From: Erysipelotrichaceae bacterium | GTDB taxonomy: Bacteria > Bacillota_I > Bacilli_A > Acholeplasmatales > Anaeroplasmataceae | NCBI GenBank assembly: GCA_015059145.1 | Contig: SVAZ01000001.1 | Location: 62,001-126,000, forward strand | DNA: 64,000 nt | Reading direction: 5' to 3' | Shown: positions 36,759 through 45,878 of the stretch, piece after piece | Layout: every line of letters starts with the position of its first letter | Position numbering within the stretch: the stretch's first letter is position 1 | Notes under the pieces: model-generated | What the model was told of the DNA's origin: nothing | The model's input: only the letters and a program-made list of their open reading frames with translations | Database searches by the model: none | Made by a program: the position numbers and the translations under genes

Positions 36759-39344
36759 ATGAAGGTAAAAAAACTTTTAGGATCTATCTTCGCGTCGGTA
36801 TTTGCTGTAACATCAATTGCTGCATTATCAGCATGTGATGAAGAAAACCCAATAGATGATCCAAGCGGTGATGTCACTGCAACAGATGAAGAAATAGTTC
36901 AAGCAGCTTTAGATGCATTAAAGGTTGATGCAACAGTTTCTGCTGATTTCACTTTAACAACAAAGGGAAATGGTAATGTAGCTATTTCTTGGGCATCTGA
37001 TAACACAGATGTTATTTCAATTAGCGAGGGTGCTGCAACTGTTCATCGTCAATTAGGTGAGGATAAAACAGTTAAATTAACAGCAACAGCAGTATTAAAT
37101 AATGTAAATAAGACTAAAGATTTTACAGTTAAGGTATCTAAGATTGAGGATGTGTCTACGACAGTAGCTGAAATTAAAGCTGCGAAGTTAGGTGCTGAAG
37201 TAACTGCAAAGGGTGTTGTTTCAGGTTTTGTTTATGCCTCTGGTACTACAGATCCTGAATATGCATGCGGATACTATGTTACAGATGCAACTGGTACTAT
37301 TTATGTATATGATCCATCAGGAGCTAGTAATCTAGCTGTTGGAAATGAAGTATATTTAACTGGTGAGTTATCAACTAAGAACTCAAGCTTACAAATAAGC
37401 AGTGTTTCAGACAAAATAGTATTAGCAGCTACTAAGGATGCTGATTGGACAACTGTTGTAAAGGATAAGACAGTTGCTGATATAGTTGATTCAGCAGATA
37501 AGGCATCAACTTGTGGAGTGGTTTATGAATTATTAGTAAAATTTGATAAAGCAGCTACATATAAAACTTATTATGCACAAGATGCTACAGATAGCTCTAA
37601 GTCACTCTTAATATTCTTCTCAGGCTCTGCAACTAATGATAAGAATGATTATAAGTTTGATGAATTAATCAAGGATAATATTGGTAAAATTGCTAGAGTA
37701 AGATTTGTTGTAAATTCACTTAACAGTAGTTCTAAGCCAAGAGGTACAGTTTTAGCTATATTACCATTAACTGTAGAAGATCAACAAGCATTAATTGATG
37801 ATGCAGTTAATGGTGCAGTAGAATTAGATTCACATATTACTACAGCTCAAGAAAAGGCACTTCCAACTACAATTGATGGTTTTGATAAGTGCTCAATTGC
37901 ATGGTCATTAAAGGATGGTTCAGCTGGTGCTGCAATAGCAGAAAACACTTTAACTATTACACCAACTGAGACATTACAAACATTTACTTTAGTAGCAACA
38001 ATTACAGTTGAAGGTGTTACTGATCCAATTGTAGCTGAGTATACTTCAATGGTTAAAACTTCATTTGATCCAGTATCTAATACTGAGTTTATAGAAGCTG
38101 AAGATGGTGATCAAATATTCATTCAAGGTGTAGTAACTTATAACAATAAAACTAAGAATGCTGTTTTTATTCAAGATTCTCAGGGCTTTGGTTATTATCT
38201 TAATCTATATGGATACGAATATTCAGCAGCTGATCTAGCAGCAGGTGGAAAATTTGCACTAGGTAAAGAAATAAAAGTTTATGGTACTAGATCAACTTAC
38301 AATGGACTTCCTCAATTAAATCCATTAAGCGTAGAAGGTATATCAGATAGTACGGTTCCTGCACCTACTGATATAGCAGAAATTGTAAAGAATGATCAAA
38401 TGAATACCATAATTTCAAAATATGTTACGTTAGACGTATTATATAGTGGTTCTGAATTCTTTACTATTGATGGAAAAGAAGTTGCATATTATGATCAGTT
38501 TAAGATTAATGCTGATTTAACAGCAGGTAAAGTATATAATATTATAGGTGTAATTGGATATTATAATTCCGCACAATTGCAACCTATTACTATTACAGAA
38601 AAATCTAACGATACTATTGATTTTAAGTTTGTTCCATTATATTTATATGGTATTATGGGTATGGGTGAAGTATTTGAAACTCAAACTGTTGTTGATGTTC
38701 CTGCACAATTATTCGGTTATAATTTAACTTATGCTGTTACAAGTGCAACTCCAACTGTTGTTTATGCAAATAATCAAGTTACAATTAATCCTACAGTAGC
38801 TGAAACTTCTACATTAACAGTTACTCCTGAAAATGGTACTCCATTTAATATTTCAATTACAACATTTGTAAGAACTGTAGAAGTAGGTAGTCATACTGCA
38901 ACATTAGATTTTAATGGTTCTACATCAACATCTATAAATAAGAACAGTGCAGAATTTGATGAATCACTTGTAGGTCTAGATAGCTTCTATTTTACAGTGG
39001 TTAATAATGGTACAGTAAAGGATTGTGCCTTAAATTATGGAAGTAATGGATATATTAGATTGTCTAACGAAAAAGCTGCTACGGCTAATGGAGCGGAAAT
39101 GACAGTATCATTAAATTCTCAAACAGGATATACTGTGGTTATTAATTCTATTACAATCGCTTATGGCTCTAACAAGTCAGCTCCATTTACTGTTAATGGA
39201 ACTGAGTATACTAGCAGTACTACTACATTTGATATAAATTCAAGCTCATTTACAATAAAAAATATTAGTGATAGCACAAGTAATACAGCAGTTAATTTAG
39301 ATATTGCATCTATTGAAATTAGTTATACAATAACTGCAGCCTAA
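36759..39344 (+). CDS. Large lipoprotein with Ig-like and OB-fold domains
   Basis: An 861-residue lipoprotein (lipobox ALSACDEE). Residues about 45-125 and 350-430 look like bacterial Ig-like domains (VAISWASDNTDVISISEG; CSIAWSLKDGSAG). OB-fold-like segments follow each, with TAKGVVSGFVY..GYYVTDATGTIYVYDPSG and IFIQGVVTYNNKTKNAVFIQDSQGFGYYL. The C-terminus is a beta-sandwich that may bind polymer. No catalytic residues are seen. The OB folds are of the kind accompanying extracellular nucleases, so DNA binding or presentation is a reasonable guess; carbohydrate binding is the alternative. Confidence 0.75.
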   Translation: MKVKKLLGSIFASVFAVTSIAALSACDEENPIDDPSGDVTATDEEIVQAALDALKVDATVSADFTLTTKGNGNVAISWASDNTDVISISEGAATVHRQLGEDKTVKLTATAVLNNVNKTKDFTVKVSKIEDVSTTVAEIKAAKLGAEVTAKGVVSGFVYASGTTDPEYACGYYVTDATGTIYVYDPSGASNLAVGNEVYLTGELSTKNSSLQISSVSDKIVLAATKDADWTTVVKDKTVADIVDSADKASTCGVVYELLVKFDKAATYKTYYAQDATDSSKSLLIFFSGSATNDKNDYKFDELIKDNIGKIARVRFVVNSLNSSSKPRGTVLAILPLTVEDQQALIDDAVNGAVELDSHITTAQEKALPTTIDGFDKCSIAWSLKDGSAGAAIAENTLTITPTETLQTFTLVATITVEGVTDPIVAEYTSMVKTSFDPVSNTEFIEAEDGDQIFIQGVVTYNNKTKNAVFIQDSQGFGYYLNLYGYEYSAADLAAGGKFALGKEIKVYGTRSTYNGLPQLNPLSVEGISDSTVPAPTDIAEIVKNDQMNTIISKYVTLDVLYSGSEFFTIDGKEVAYYDQFKINADLTAGKVYNIIGVIGYYNSAQLQPITITEKSNDTIDFKFVPLYLYGIMGMGEVFETQTVVDVPAQLFGYNLTYAVTSATPTVVYANNQVTINPTVAETSTLTVTPENGTPFNISITTFVRTVEVGSHTATLDFNGSTSTSINKNSAEFDESLVGLDSFYFTVVNNGTVKDCALNYGSNGYIRLSNEKAATANGAEMTVSLNSQTGYTVVINSITIAYGSNKSAPFTVNGTEYTSSTTTFDINSSSFTIKNISDSTSNTAVNLDIASIEISYTITAA

Positions 39345-39366
39345 AAAGATTATAAATTGATTAGAT

Positions 39367-39390
39367 GAGGTTAAGGACTCCTTAACCTCT
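39367..39390 (+). other. Strong hairpin between the OB lipoprotein and endA genes
   Basis: Ten-bp stem GAGGTTAAGG/CCTTAACCTC with a 3-base loop, followed by TCTTTTCCC rather than a true T run. It may act as a partial terminator, or an mRNA processing or stability element, ahead of endA. Confidence 0.6.
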
Positions 39391-39419
39391 CTTTTCCCTA
39401 TAAAATGAGGGGGTATAAT

Positions 39420-40379
39420 ATGAAAAGGATATTTTTATTATTTATTGTAACTATTTCATTATTTACAATATCCGCATGTGATTCAATTAATCTTCCTTCT
39501 TTTGATTTAGATATTGGTTCTAAGGATGATGAAAATAATGATAATAATACAAATGATGATAGCAGTAATTTAGATGAAGAAGATAAAATTAATTTATCTT
39601 TTGAGGGTTATTATTCTGTATTAAATGGAAATCTTGATACTGATTTTGAAGAGAAGCTTCATCAATTAACAGAATCTAAGCATACTACAAAGGGATCTTA
39701 TTCTAAAGCTTGGACAATATTACAGGCAGCAGATGAGGATCCTAATAATAGTAATAATGTAATATGCTTATATACTGGGCTTTCATTACCTAAATCAGAT
39801 AGAGATGGCTCTAGTAGCTCATCGATTGTTTGGAACCGTGAGCATGTATGGCCTAAAAGCTTAGGCTTTTCGAAGGAAAGCTATCCTGCACATAATGATT
39901 GCCATCATTTACACGCAACAGAAAAAATTATAAATAGCACTCGTGGAAATAAAAATTTTGGTGAGGTTAATAATCCTACTAATACTGATTCATATGGCAA
40001 TAAGTGGAACAGCTTATATTTTGAACCACGTGATGAGGTAAAGGGTGATGTTGCTAGAAGTATTTTTTATATGGTTATTAGATATGATGGAGATGTATGT
40101 AATGATTGCAAATTAGATTTACAAATCATAGATGGTGCTGCCGAGCTTAGACATTCTACAGATAATGTGGTTGGTAAAATTGGTGATCTTAATACATTAT
40201 TAAAATGGCACTATGAGGATCCAGTTTCAGAAGTTGAAATGAAGAGAAATGAAGTAGTATATTCTTATCAGGGTAATAGAAATCCATTTATAGATCATGA
40301 GGAATTTGTTTCATATTTATATACCTCTTTAGTATCTAGCTACACAGATATATCTAAGTTTGAATACTTAATAGATTAA
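39420..40379 (+). CDS. endA: Endonuclease I family lipoprotein
   Basis: A 319-residue lipoprotein (lipobox ISACDS) of the endonuclease I family (PF04231), secreted nonspecific nucleases such as E. coli EndA and Bacillus BsnA. Diagnostic sequence is NREHVWPKSLGF (H142 region), HNDCHHLHATEKIIN and RGNKNFGEV, with the beta-beta-alpha-metal core intact. A low-complexity Asp/Asn linker (about 25-60) follows the lipobox. The start ATG 39420 sits 6 bases after GAGGGGG. A terminator-like hairpin lies upstream. It ends set 1 and is closed by a strong terminator. This is the second secreted nuclease in the set. Confidence 0.93.
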   Translation: MKRIFLLFIVTISLFTISACDSINLPSFDLDIGSKDDENNDNNTNDDSSNLDEEDKINLSFEGYYSVLNGNLDTDFEEKLHQLTESKHTTKGSYSKAWTILQAADEDPNNSNNVICLYTGLSLPKSDRDGSSSSSIVWNREHVWPKSLGFSKESYPAHNDCHHLHATEKIINSTRGNKNFGEVNNPTNTDSYGNKWNSLYFEPRDEVKGDVARSIFYMVIRYDGDVCNDCKLDLQIIDGAAELRHSTDNVVGKIGDLNTLLKWHYEDPVSEVEMKRNEVVYSYQGNRNPFIDHEEFVSYLYTSLVSSYTDISKFEYLID

Positions 40380-40400
40380 ATTTAAATAGTAATAATTATA

Positions 40401-40448
40401 AAAGGCAAAATTTGTAAAAAAACATGTTTTGCCTTTATTTATTTTTTT
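40401..40448 (+). terminator. Terminator after endA
   Basis: Stem AAAGGCAAAA/TTTTGCCTTT with a 16-base loop, followed by a long T-rich run. Confidence 0.9.
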
Positions 40449-40452
40449 TGTA

Positions 40453-40461
40453 TGATATAAT
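40453..40461 (+). promoter_or_regulatory. prs-pth promoter (extended -10)
   Basis: TGATATAAT gives an extended -10 with TATAAT at 40456-40461. The -35 area overlaps the terminator tail and is not recognisable. Confidence 0.6.
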
Positions 40462-40504
40462 ATTAAAGGATATAAATGTAAAATAAGTTGGAGGATAATT
40501 TCTA

Positions 40505-41488
40505 ATGTCTATTTTATTAGGAAAAAAAGTAAAAATCTTTAGTTTAAGCTCTAATGTTGAGCTAGCAAATGAAATTTGTGAATCTGTTGGTATTCCAATG
40601 TCAAGCTGTGATGTATTACATTTCGCTGATGGTGAAATCAATGTACAAATCAATGAGACAGTTCGTGGTCATCATATATTTGTAATTCAACCTACATCAG
40701 CTCCTGTAAATGATCACCTAATGGAATTATTAATTATGTGTGATGCTTTAAAGAGAGCTTCAGCTAAGACAATTAATTTAGTAATTCCATACTATGGATA
40801 TAGCCGTCAAGATCGTAAGGCTAGAAGCCGTCAACCTATTTCAGCTAAGCTAGTTGCAGATTTATTACAAACTGCAGGTGCTGATAGAGTTATTTGTATG
40901 GATATTCATGCTGCACAAATTCAAGGATTCTTTAATATTCCAGTAGATAACTTTATGGGATTACCAATCCTTTGCAACTATTTATTAGATAAAAAGCTAG
41001 AAAATGTTGTAGTTGTATCACCAGACCATGGCGGAACTACTAGAGCACGTGAATTTGCTAAGGTATTAGATACAACAATCGCAATTATTGATAAGAGACG
41101 TCCTGAGCCTAATAAGGCAGAGGTTATGAACATCATTGGTGATGTTAAGGGTAAGACTTGTATTTTAGTTGATGATATGTGTGATACAGCTGGTACATTA
41201 ACTATTGGTGCTCAAGCATTAAAGGATGCAGGTGCTGTTGAGGTTTATGCAGCATGTACTCATGGTGTATTATCAGGTCCTGCTATTGAAAGAATTCAAA
41301 ATTCATGCTTAAAGGAAATGATTATTACTAATACTATTAAGCTTGCTCCTGAAAAGAAGATTGACAAAATAACAGTATTATCTGTTGGTCAATTATTAGG
41401 TCATGGTATTTTAAGAATTTTATCAGATGAACCATTATCTGGTTTATTCACATATTCTTACGATAAGAGTAAAAGAGAATTATTATAA
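40505..41488 (+). CDS. prs: Ribose-phosphate pyrophosphokinase (PRPP synthase)
   Basis: A 327-residue enzyme that makes PRPP from ribose 5-phosphate and ATP, the entry point for nucleotide salvage and synthesis. The PRPP synthase signature is [23 protein letters not shown], and the PRPP-binding loop is [22 protein letters not shown] and [19 protein letters not shown] are also typical. TTGGAGGA precedes the ATG. It is coupled to pth (one-base overlap). Between two nuclease/transporter sets, it fits a salvage role, although it is also an ordinary housekeeping gene. Confidence 0.97.
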   Translation: MSILLGKKVKIFSLSSNVELANEICESVGIPMSSCDVLHFADGEINVQINETVRGHHIFVIQPTSAPVNDHLMELLIMCDALKRASAKTINLVIPYYGYSRQDRKARSRQPISAKLVADLLQTAGADRVICMDIHAAQIQGFFNIPVDNFMGLPILCNYLLDKKLENVVVVSPDHGGTTRAREFAKVLDTTIAIIDKRRPEPNKAEVMNIIGDVKGKTCILVDDMCDTAGTLTIGAQALKDAGAVEVYAACTHGVLSGPAIERIQNSCLKEMIITNTIKLAPEKKIDKITVLSVGQLLGHGILRILSDEPLSGLFTYSYDKSKRELL

Positions 41489-42054
41489 TGAAATTAGTTA
41501 TCGGACTAGGAAATCCAGGAAGCAAGTATGAAAATACTAGGCATAATATTGGATTCATGGTTATAGATGCTTTTGCACAAAAGCATAATGCCTCATTTTC
41601 TTTAGAAACAAAATTTAAAGGTATGATTTCTCAAGTTAATCTTAATGGACAAAAGGCTATTTTATTAAAGCCTATGACATATATGAATTTGTCTGGTGAG
41701 AGTATTATTAAGGTTATGCAATTTTATAAAATAGATCCAAGTGATATTTTAGTTATCTCTGATGATTTAGATTCACGCTTAGGTAGAGTAAGAATAAGAG
41801 ATAAGGGTAGTGATGGTGGACACAATGGTCTCAAGAGTATTGTAAGCCACATCAAGACTGAAGAATATAAGAGAATTAAAATTGGAATTGATAGAAGTAC
41901 TGTAATTCCAGTAATAGATTGGGTATTAAAGAAGTTTACCTCAGATGAGCTATTAGAGGTTTCTGTAGCAATTGATAAGGCTTCAATTGCTATAGAGGAA
42001 TTTATAAGTGGTACTGAATTTATGAAAATAGCTTCTTTATATTCTAGTAAATAA
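41488..42054 (+). CDS. pth: Peptidyl-tRNA hydrolase
   Basis: A 188-residue enzyme that releases peptides from prematurely dropped peptidyl-tRNA. [24 protein letters not shown] carries the catalytic His-21-like residue (TRHNIGF), and KPMTYMNLSGES plus SDDLDSRLGRVRIRDKGSDGGHNGLKS are family hallmarks. Its ATG overlaps the prs stop. prs-pth adjacency is common in Bacillota. The transcript ends at the hairpin at 42123. Confidence 0.97.
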   Translation: MKLVIGLGNPGSKYENTRHNIGFMVIDAFAQKHNASFSLETKFKGMISQVNLNGQKAILLKPMTYMNLSGESIIKVMQFYKIDPSDILVISDDLDSRLGRVRIRDKGSDGGHNGLKSIVSHIKTEEYKRIKIGIDRSTVIPVIDWVLKKFTSDELLEVSVAIDKASIAIEEFISGTEFMKIASLYSSK

Positions 42055-42122
42055 TTTGGTGAGTATAAGACCTTAAAGGGTATAATATAGCGATTTAAAA
42101 ATTTAAAATGATTTAAGTTATG

Positions 42123-42156
42123 AGGCTATAGTATTTAAGGTACTATAGCCTTTTTT
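42123..42156 (+). terminator. Terminator between pth and the Ca2+ exchanger gene
   Basis: Perfect 11-bp stem AGGCTATAGTA/TACTATAGCCT with a 7-base loop and a T run. A TATAAT at 42081-42086 lies upstream, so a leader-type attenuator for the next gene cannot be excluded. Confidence 0.9.
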
Positions 42157-42186
42157 AAAAAATATGAAAAGGGGGATTAAGGAATT

Positions 42187-43287
42187 ATGTTTTTAGAGGT
42201 TTTAGATGGATTAGGTTATTTTTTAAATATCTTATTTTTAGTAATTGGTGTAGTATTATTAGTTAAAGGAGCTGACTTTTTTGTTGGTGGTGCATCATCA
42301 TTAGCTAAAAAGTTTAGAATCCCAGTAATTGTTATTGGTTTAACGGTAGTGTCTTTTGGTACGTCAGCACCAGAGCTTGCAGTAAGCTTAACTTCCTCTA
42401 TAAAGGGTAATTCTGGTATTGCCCTAGGAAATGTAGTAGGATCTAATATTATGAATTTATTAGTAGTATTAGGATGCTCTTCAGTAATAGCTCCTATTGC
42501 AGTTAAAAAATCAATTTGCAAAAGAGAATTTCCATTTTTAATTGGAGCTACAATATTATTAATGATATTCTCAATGGATGCATTATTTGCTGGCTTTAAT
42601 GGTACTGAAAATTTCTTATCAAGAGGAGAGGCTCTAATTTTTGTAATTGGTATAGTAGCATTTTGTTATATTTCAATTGTAATGGCAAATAAGGAAGCTG
42701 TTATTGAAGCAGAGAAAAGTGTTTCAGCTGTTATAACTGATGATACAGAGGAGGCAGCACAAAGTTCTCAAGAGGATGAAATTAAAGAAATTCCTTTATG
42801 GCAAACACTTTTATATTTAGTATTAGGCTTAGCCGGAATTATTGTGGGTGCTGAATTTGTTACAACTCCTGCAACATCTATTGCGGTATCTTTAGGTGAG
42901 GCAGCAAATTTAAATTCTGAAATGGTTATAAATGTAGTAGGCTTGACTGTAGTTGCTATTGGTACATCACTTCCTGAGCTTGTTACCTCTATTATGGCTG
43001 CAAAGCGCGGAGAGAACGAAATTGCGATTGGTAACGTAGTAGGCTCTAACATTTTTAATATTTTATTCATTTGTGGTTTATCAGGTTTAGTAACTCCACT
43101 TACAATGACTAGTGACATTATTACAGATATGGTTTTATCACTAGGTGCTACTATATTAGTATTTTGTATTTGTAGAAAGGGAAAAATATCTAGAAAGAAT
43201 GGTGCTATTCTTTTAGGTGTTTATGCTATTTACCTAACATACATCTTAATTAGATTAGTATATCCATTTATTGCAATTCCATTTTAA
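42187..43287 (+). CDS. CaCA-family sodium/calcium (cation) exchanger
   Basis: A 366-residue membrane protein of the calcium:cation antiporter superfamily with about 10 helices. The two inverted alpha repeats are clear: GLTVVSFGTSAPELAVSLTSS with GNVVGSNIMNLL, and GLTVVAIGTSLPELVTSI with GNVVGSNIFNIL. A cytoplasmic acidic loop (VITDDTEEAAQSSQEDE) separates the halves. It should export Ca2+ (or another cation) using Na+ or H+. A GGGGGATTAAGGA site precedes the ATG. As the secreted nucleases are calcium dependent, a link is possible but speculative. Confidence 0.92.
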   Translation: MFLEVLDGLGYFLNILFLVIGVVLLVKGADFFVGGASSLAKKFRIPVIVIGLTVVSFGTSAPELAVSLTSSIKGNSGIALGNVVGSNIMNLLVVLGCSSVIAPIAVKKSICKREFPFLIGATILLMIFSMDALFAGFNGTENFLSRGEALIFVIGIVAFCYISIVMANKEAVIEAEKSVSAVITDDTEEAAQSSQEDEIKEIPLWQTLLYLVLGLAGIIVGAEFVTTPATSIAVSLGEAANLNSEMVINVVGLTVVAIGTSLPELVTSIMAAKRGENEIAIGNVVGSNIFNILFICGLSGLVTPLTMTSDIITDMVLSLGATILVFCICRKGKISRKNGAILLGVYAIYLTYILIRLVYPFIAIPF

Positions 43288-43294
43288 TGAATTA

Positions 43295-43322
43295 ATCCCA
43301 ACAACATTGTTGGGATGTTTTA
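43295..43322 (+). terminator. Terminator after the Ca2+ exchanger gene
   Basis: Ten-bp stem ATCCCAACAA/TTGTTGGGAT with a 2-base loop, then a T-rich tail. Confidence 0.9.
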
Positions 43323-43423
43323 TTTATAAAATTGTAAAAAATTGTAGATATTGGTCTTTTAAATTTTATTAAAACATTGTACAATATATTATATTCATTT
43401 TTGTAAATGGGGAGTTAATAAAA

Positions 43424-44701
43424 ATGGAATCTTATTATTATAACAGTAGTACTGTTCTAAAGTACCTAAGAAAGGTATTAAATGAAATTAATAGTGAATA
43501 TGTAGATAATGGAATCAAGACTGGTTTTATTATGAAGCGTTTTGCAGAGAAATATAAATTCAATTCTGATAAGGCTGCAAAGCTTGTTTTACTATGTATT
43601 CTTAAGGATATTGGATCTTTTTATCAGGATGGAATTATTCCAAAGGATAATGACGCTTTAGCTGCGGCATCAAGCTATACATTCTTAAAGCATTGCTCAC
43701 CTCTTGGTGATGCTGCAAAGCCATTATTATTTTATAAGGCCCTATATATGCCTGATATAGATAATGATGATTATTACTGTGGATTACTGATTACATTAAT
43801 TGATCAGGTAGTAAAATATATATATGAAAAGCTTACTATCAATCAGATAGAAAGAAGATTAGTAACTGATACTACTGGAAAATATCATCCAGATCAAATA
43901 AAGAAAATTATAAAGCTTTTAAGAGATGATTATATTATCGATAAGCTTGCAGAACAAAATTCTTTATTTGTTCATGAAACTTGTTCCTTTGTCCAAAATG
44001 CTAATTATACTGATGAGGAGCTTTTAAGCTATATCGACACAACTAATTTTTCATTTGAATTTCATAATCATGAAACATTAGGTCATACAGTTACAACTGC
44101 CGCTATTGCAAGAGAGCTTGCTAAGCTTATAAGATTAAGTGAAAATCAGGTTAATGTTGTTTATTTAGCTGCGTTATTACATGACATTGGAAAAATTAAA
44201 ATACCAGTTTCAATATTATGTCATCCTGGAAGATTAACCTTAGATGAATTCCAAATAATGAAAAAGCATGTAGATTATACCGCTCAAATTGTCGAAGGAA
44301 GCTTTTCATATAAGATTGTAGAGGCGGCCGCATCTCATCATGAGAGATTAGATGGCTCTGGCTATCCTAAGGGATTAAAGGATAGAGATTTATCTATTGG
44401 AGCTAAGATTGTATCTGTGGCAGATGTTGCTAGTGCACTATACTGTAAGAGAAGCTATAAAGAGGAATTTCCTCAGGATAAAATTATAGAAATTTTAACT
44501 AATGAGGCAAACAATAATAAGCTTGATAAGAGAATTGTTGATCGCTTTATAGATTACATTGATACTATTATGGATGTTGCCAGAGAAAAAGAAGCTGAGG
44601 TTTTGAAAAAGTATGAGGATATGAAATCAGAGTACGAGGTTTTATCAGAATCAGAACAGCTACATAGATTCTTTGAACGTGGGGAGTCTTATTCCAATTA
44701 A
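43424..44701 (+). CDS. HD-GYP domain protein
   Basis: A 425-residue soluble protein. Residues about 1-205 are an unrecognised helical domain. Residues about 215-370 are an HD-GYP domain: the HD pair is at 253-254 (LLHDIGKIKIP), followed by HHERLDGSGYPKGLKD with GYP at 313-315. HD-GYP proteins hydrolyse cyclic di-GMP or related cyclic dinucleotides; no receptor domain is present. A helical C-terminus (AREKEAEVLKKYEDMKSEYEV) may be a coiled coil. It is a single-gene unit with GGGGAG before the ATG. Relation to the neighbouring loci is unknown. Confidence 0.88.
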   Translation: MESYYYNSSTVLKYLRKVLNEINSEYVDNGIKTGFIMKRFAEKYKFNSDKAAKLVLLCILKDIGSFYQDGIIPKDNDALAAASSYTFLKHCSPLGDAAKPLLFYKALYMPDIDNDDYYCGLLITLIDQVVKYIYEKLTINQIERRLVTDTTGKYHPDQIKKIIKLLRDDYIIDKLAEQNSLFVHETCSFVQNANYTDEELLSYIDTTNFSFEFHNHETLGHTVTTAAIARELAKLIRLSENQVNVVYLAALLHDIGKIKIPVSILCHPGRLTLDEFQIMKKHVDYTAQIVEGSFSYKIVEAAASHHERLDGSGYPKGLKDRDLSIGAKIVSVADVASALYCKRSYKEEFPQDKIIEILTNEANNNKLDKRIVDRFIDYIDTIMDVAREKEAEVLKKYEDMKSEYEVLSESEQLHRFFERGESYSN

Positions 44702-44707
44702 AGATAT

Positions 44708-44743
44708 AAAAGCATATTTTCAAATGAAAGTATGCTTTTTTAT
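44708..44743 (+). terminator. Terminator after the HD-GYP gene
   Basis: Long stem AAAAGCATA...TATGCTTTT extended by TTTC/GAAA with an AAAT loop, then a T run. Confidence 0.9.
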
Positions 44744-44760
44744 TAAATATTATAATTTTG

Positions 44761-44769
44761 TGATAAAAT
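44761..44769 (+). promoter_or_regulatory. Possible promoter of ABC/nuclease set 2
   Basis: TGATAAAAT gives an extended -10 form, 27 bases before the ATPase start. TATAAT at 44751-44756 is an alternative. No convincing -35 is seen. Confidence 0.35.
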
Positions 44770-44795
44770 AAATTTGTAAAATGGAGGTTTATTTT

Positions 44796-45878
44796 ATGAA
44801 GATTGTATTAGATAATTTAACTAAAATTTTTTATGATAAAAAAAATAATTCAGAGGTACATGCAATTGAGCATTTATCAGTGGAAATACCAGATGGTAAG
44901 CTAGTAGGATTATTAGGTCCATCAGGATGTGGTAAATCTACGACGCTTTATTGTATAAGTGGTCTTCAAACTCCAACTGAGGGTAAGGTATATTTTGGTG
45001 AGGATGACGTAACCGACCTTACTGCAGATAAAAGAGGTATAGGGCTAGTATTTCAAAATTATGCCTTATATCCTCATATGACTGTAGCTGGTAATATAAT
45101 GTTCCCTTTACTTAATTTAAAATATAGTAAGGAGGATGCTTATAATAGAGCCTTAGAGGTTGCAAAGCTAGTGCAGCTTGAGAATCATATGGATAGAAAG
45201 CCTAGTGAGCTTTCTGGTGGTCAGCAGCAAAGAGTTGCGATTGCACGTGCTTTAGCTAAAAATCCTAATGTTTTATTATTAGATGAGCCATTATCAAATT
45301 TAGATGCTAGACTTCGTTTACAAACTAGAGAGGAAATAAAAAGAATTCAGCTTGAGACAGGAGTAACTACAATATTCGTTACTCATGATCAAGAGGAGGC
45401 TATGAGTATTTCTGATTATATTATTTTAATGAAGGATGGTGTTATGCAGCAAATGGATAAGCCTCAAAATGTTTATGACAATCCTTGTAATTTATTTGTT
45501 GCGAAATTCCTAGGTACACCTCCTATTAATGTATTTGAAGGAAGAATAGAGGATAAAAAGGTCTATATTGGTGATGAGGTCATTATGGATATTAATAGTG
45601 ATGATAAAAAGATTTATGTGGGAATTAGACCTGAGGGCTTTATTGTAGATAAGAAGGGTAAGCTTACTACCTCAGTTAAGGCTATGGAGGTCATGGGTAG
45701 GGATGTTTCTATTTTAGCAAATCATCCTAATAGCTTAAACGAAACTATTAGAATTATTATAAGTACAGATAACAAGTTATATTCTGGAAATGTTAAATTT
45801 AATTTAAAGCCTAATAAGGTATTGTTATTTGATTATGAAACAGAAGAAAGGATATATGTAGATGGAAGCAAGGAATAA
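44796..45878 (+). CDS. CUT1-type ABC importer ATPase (UgpC/MsmK-like), set 2
   Basis: A 360-residue ATPase with Walker A GPSGCGKSTTLYC, signature LSGGQQQRVAIARAL, Walker B LLLDEPLSNLDARLRL and a C-terminal TOBE domain. It is a close paralogue of the set 1 ATPase, sharing long stretches including the region LRLQTREEIKRIQ. The start is ATG 44796; an upstream ATG at 44781 overlaps the GGAGG ribosome binding site. It overlaps the first permease gene by 17 bases. Confidence 0.93.
   Translation: MKIVLDNLTKIFYDKKNNSEVHAIEHLSVEIPDGKLVGLLGPSGCGKSTTLYCISGLQTPTEGKVYFGEDDVTDLTADKRGIGLVFQNYALYPHMTVAGNIMFPLLNLKYSKEDAYNRALEVAKLVQLENHMDRKPSELSGGQQQRVAIARALAKNPNVLLLDEPLSNLDARLRLQTREEIKRIQLETGVTTIFVTHDQEEAMSISDYIILMKDGVMQQMDKPQNVYDNPCNLFVAKFLGTPPINVFEGRIEDKKVYIGDEVIMDINSDDKKIYVGIRPEGFIVDKKGKLTTSVKAMEVMGRDVSILANHPNSLNETIRIIISTDNKLYSGNVKFNLKPNKVLLFDYETEERIYVDGSKE

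Noticed and set aside
42055-42186. Riboswitch (such as yybP-ykoY) ahead of the cation exchanger
   Set aside because: I could not identify conserved riboswitch segments; only a simple terminator hairpin is visible.
42216-43118. Long minus-strand open frames across the exchanger gene
   Set aside because: They lie opposite an alpha-repeat membrane protein with clear family motifs, have no ribosome binding site and do not resemble proteins.
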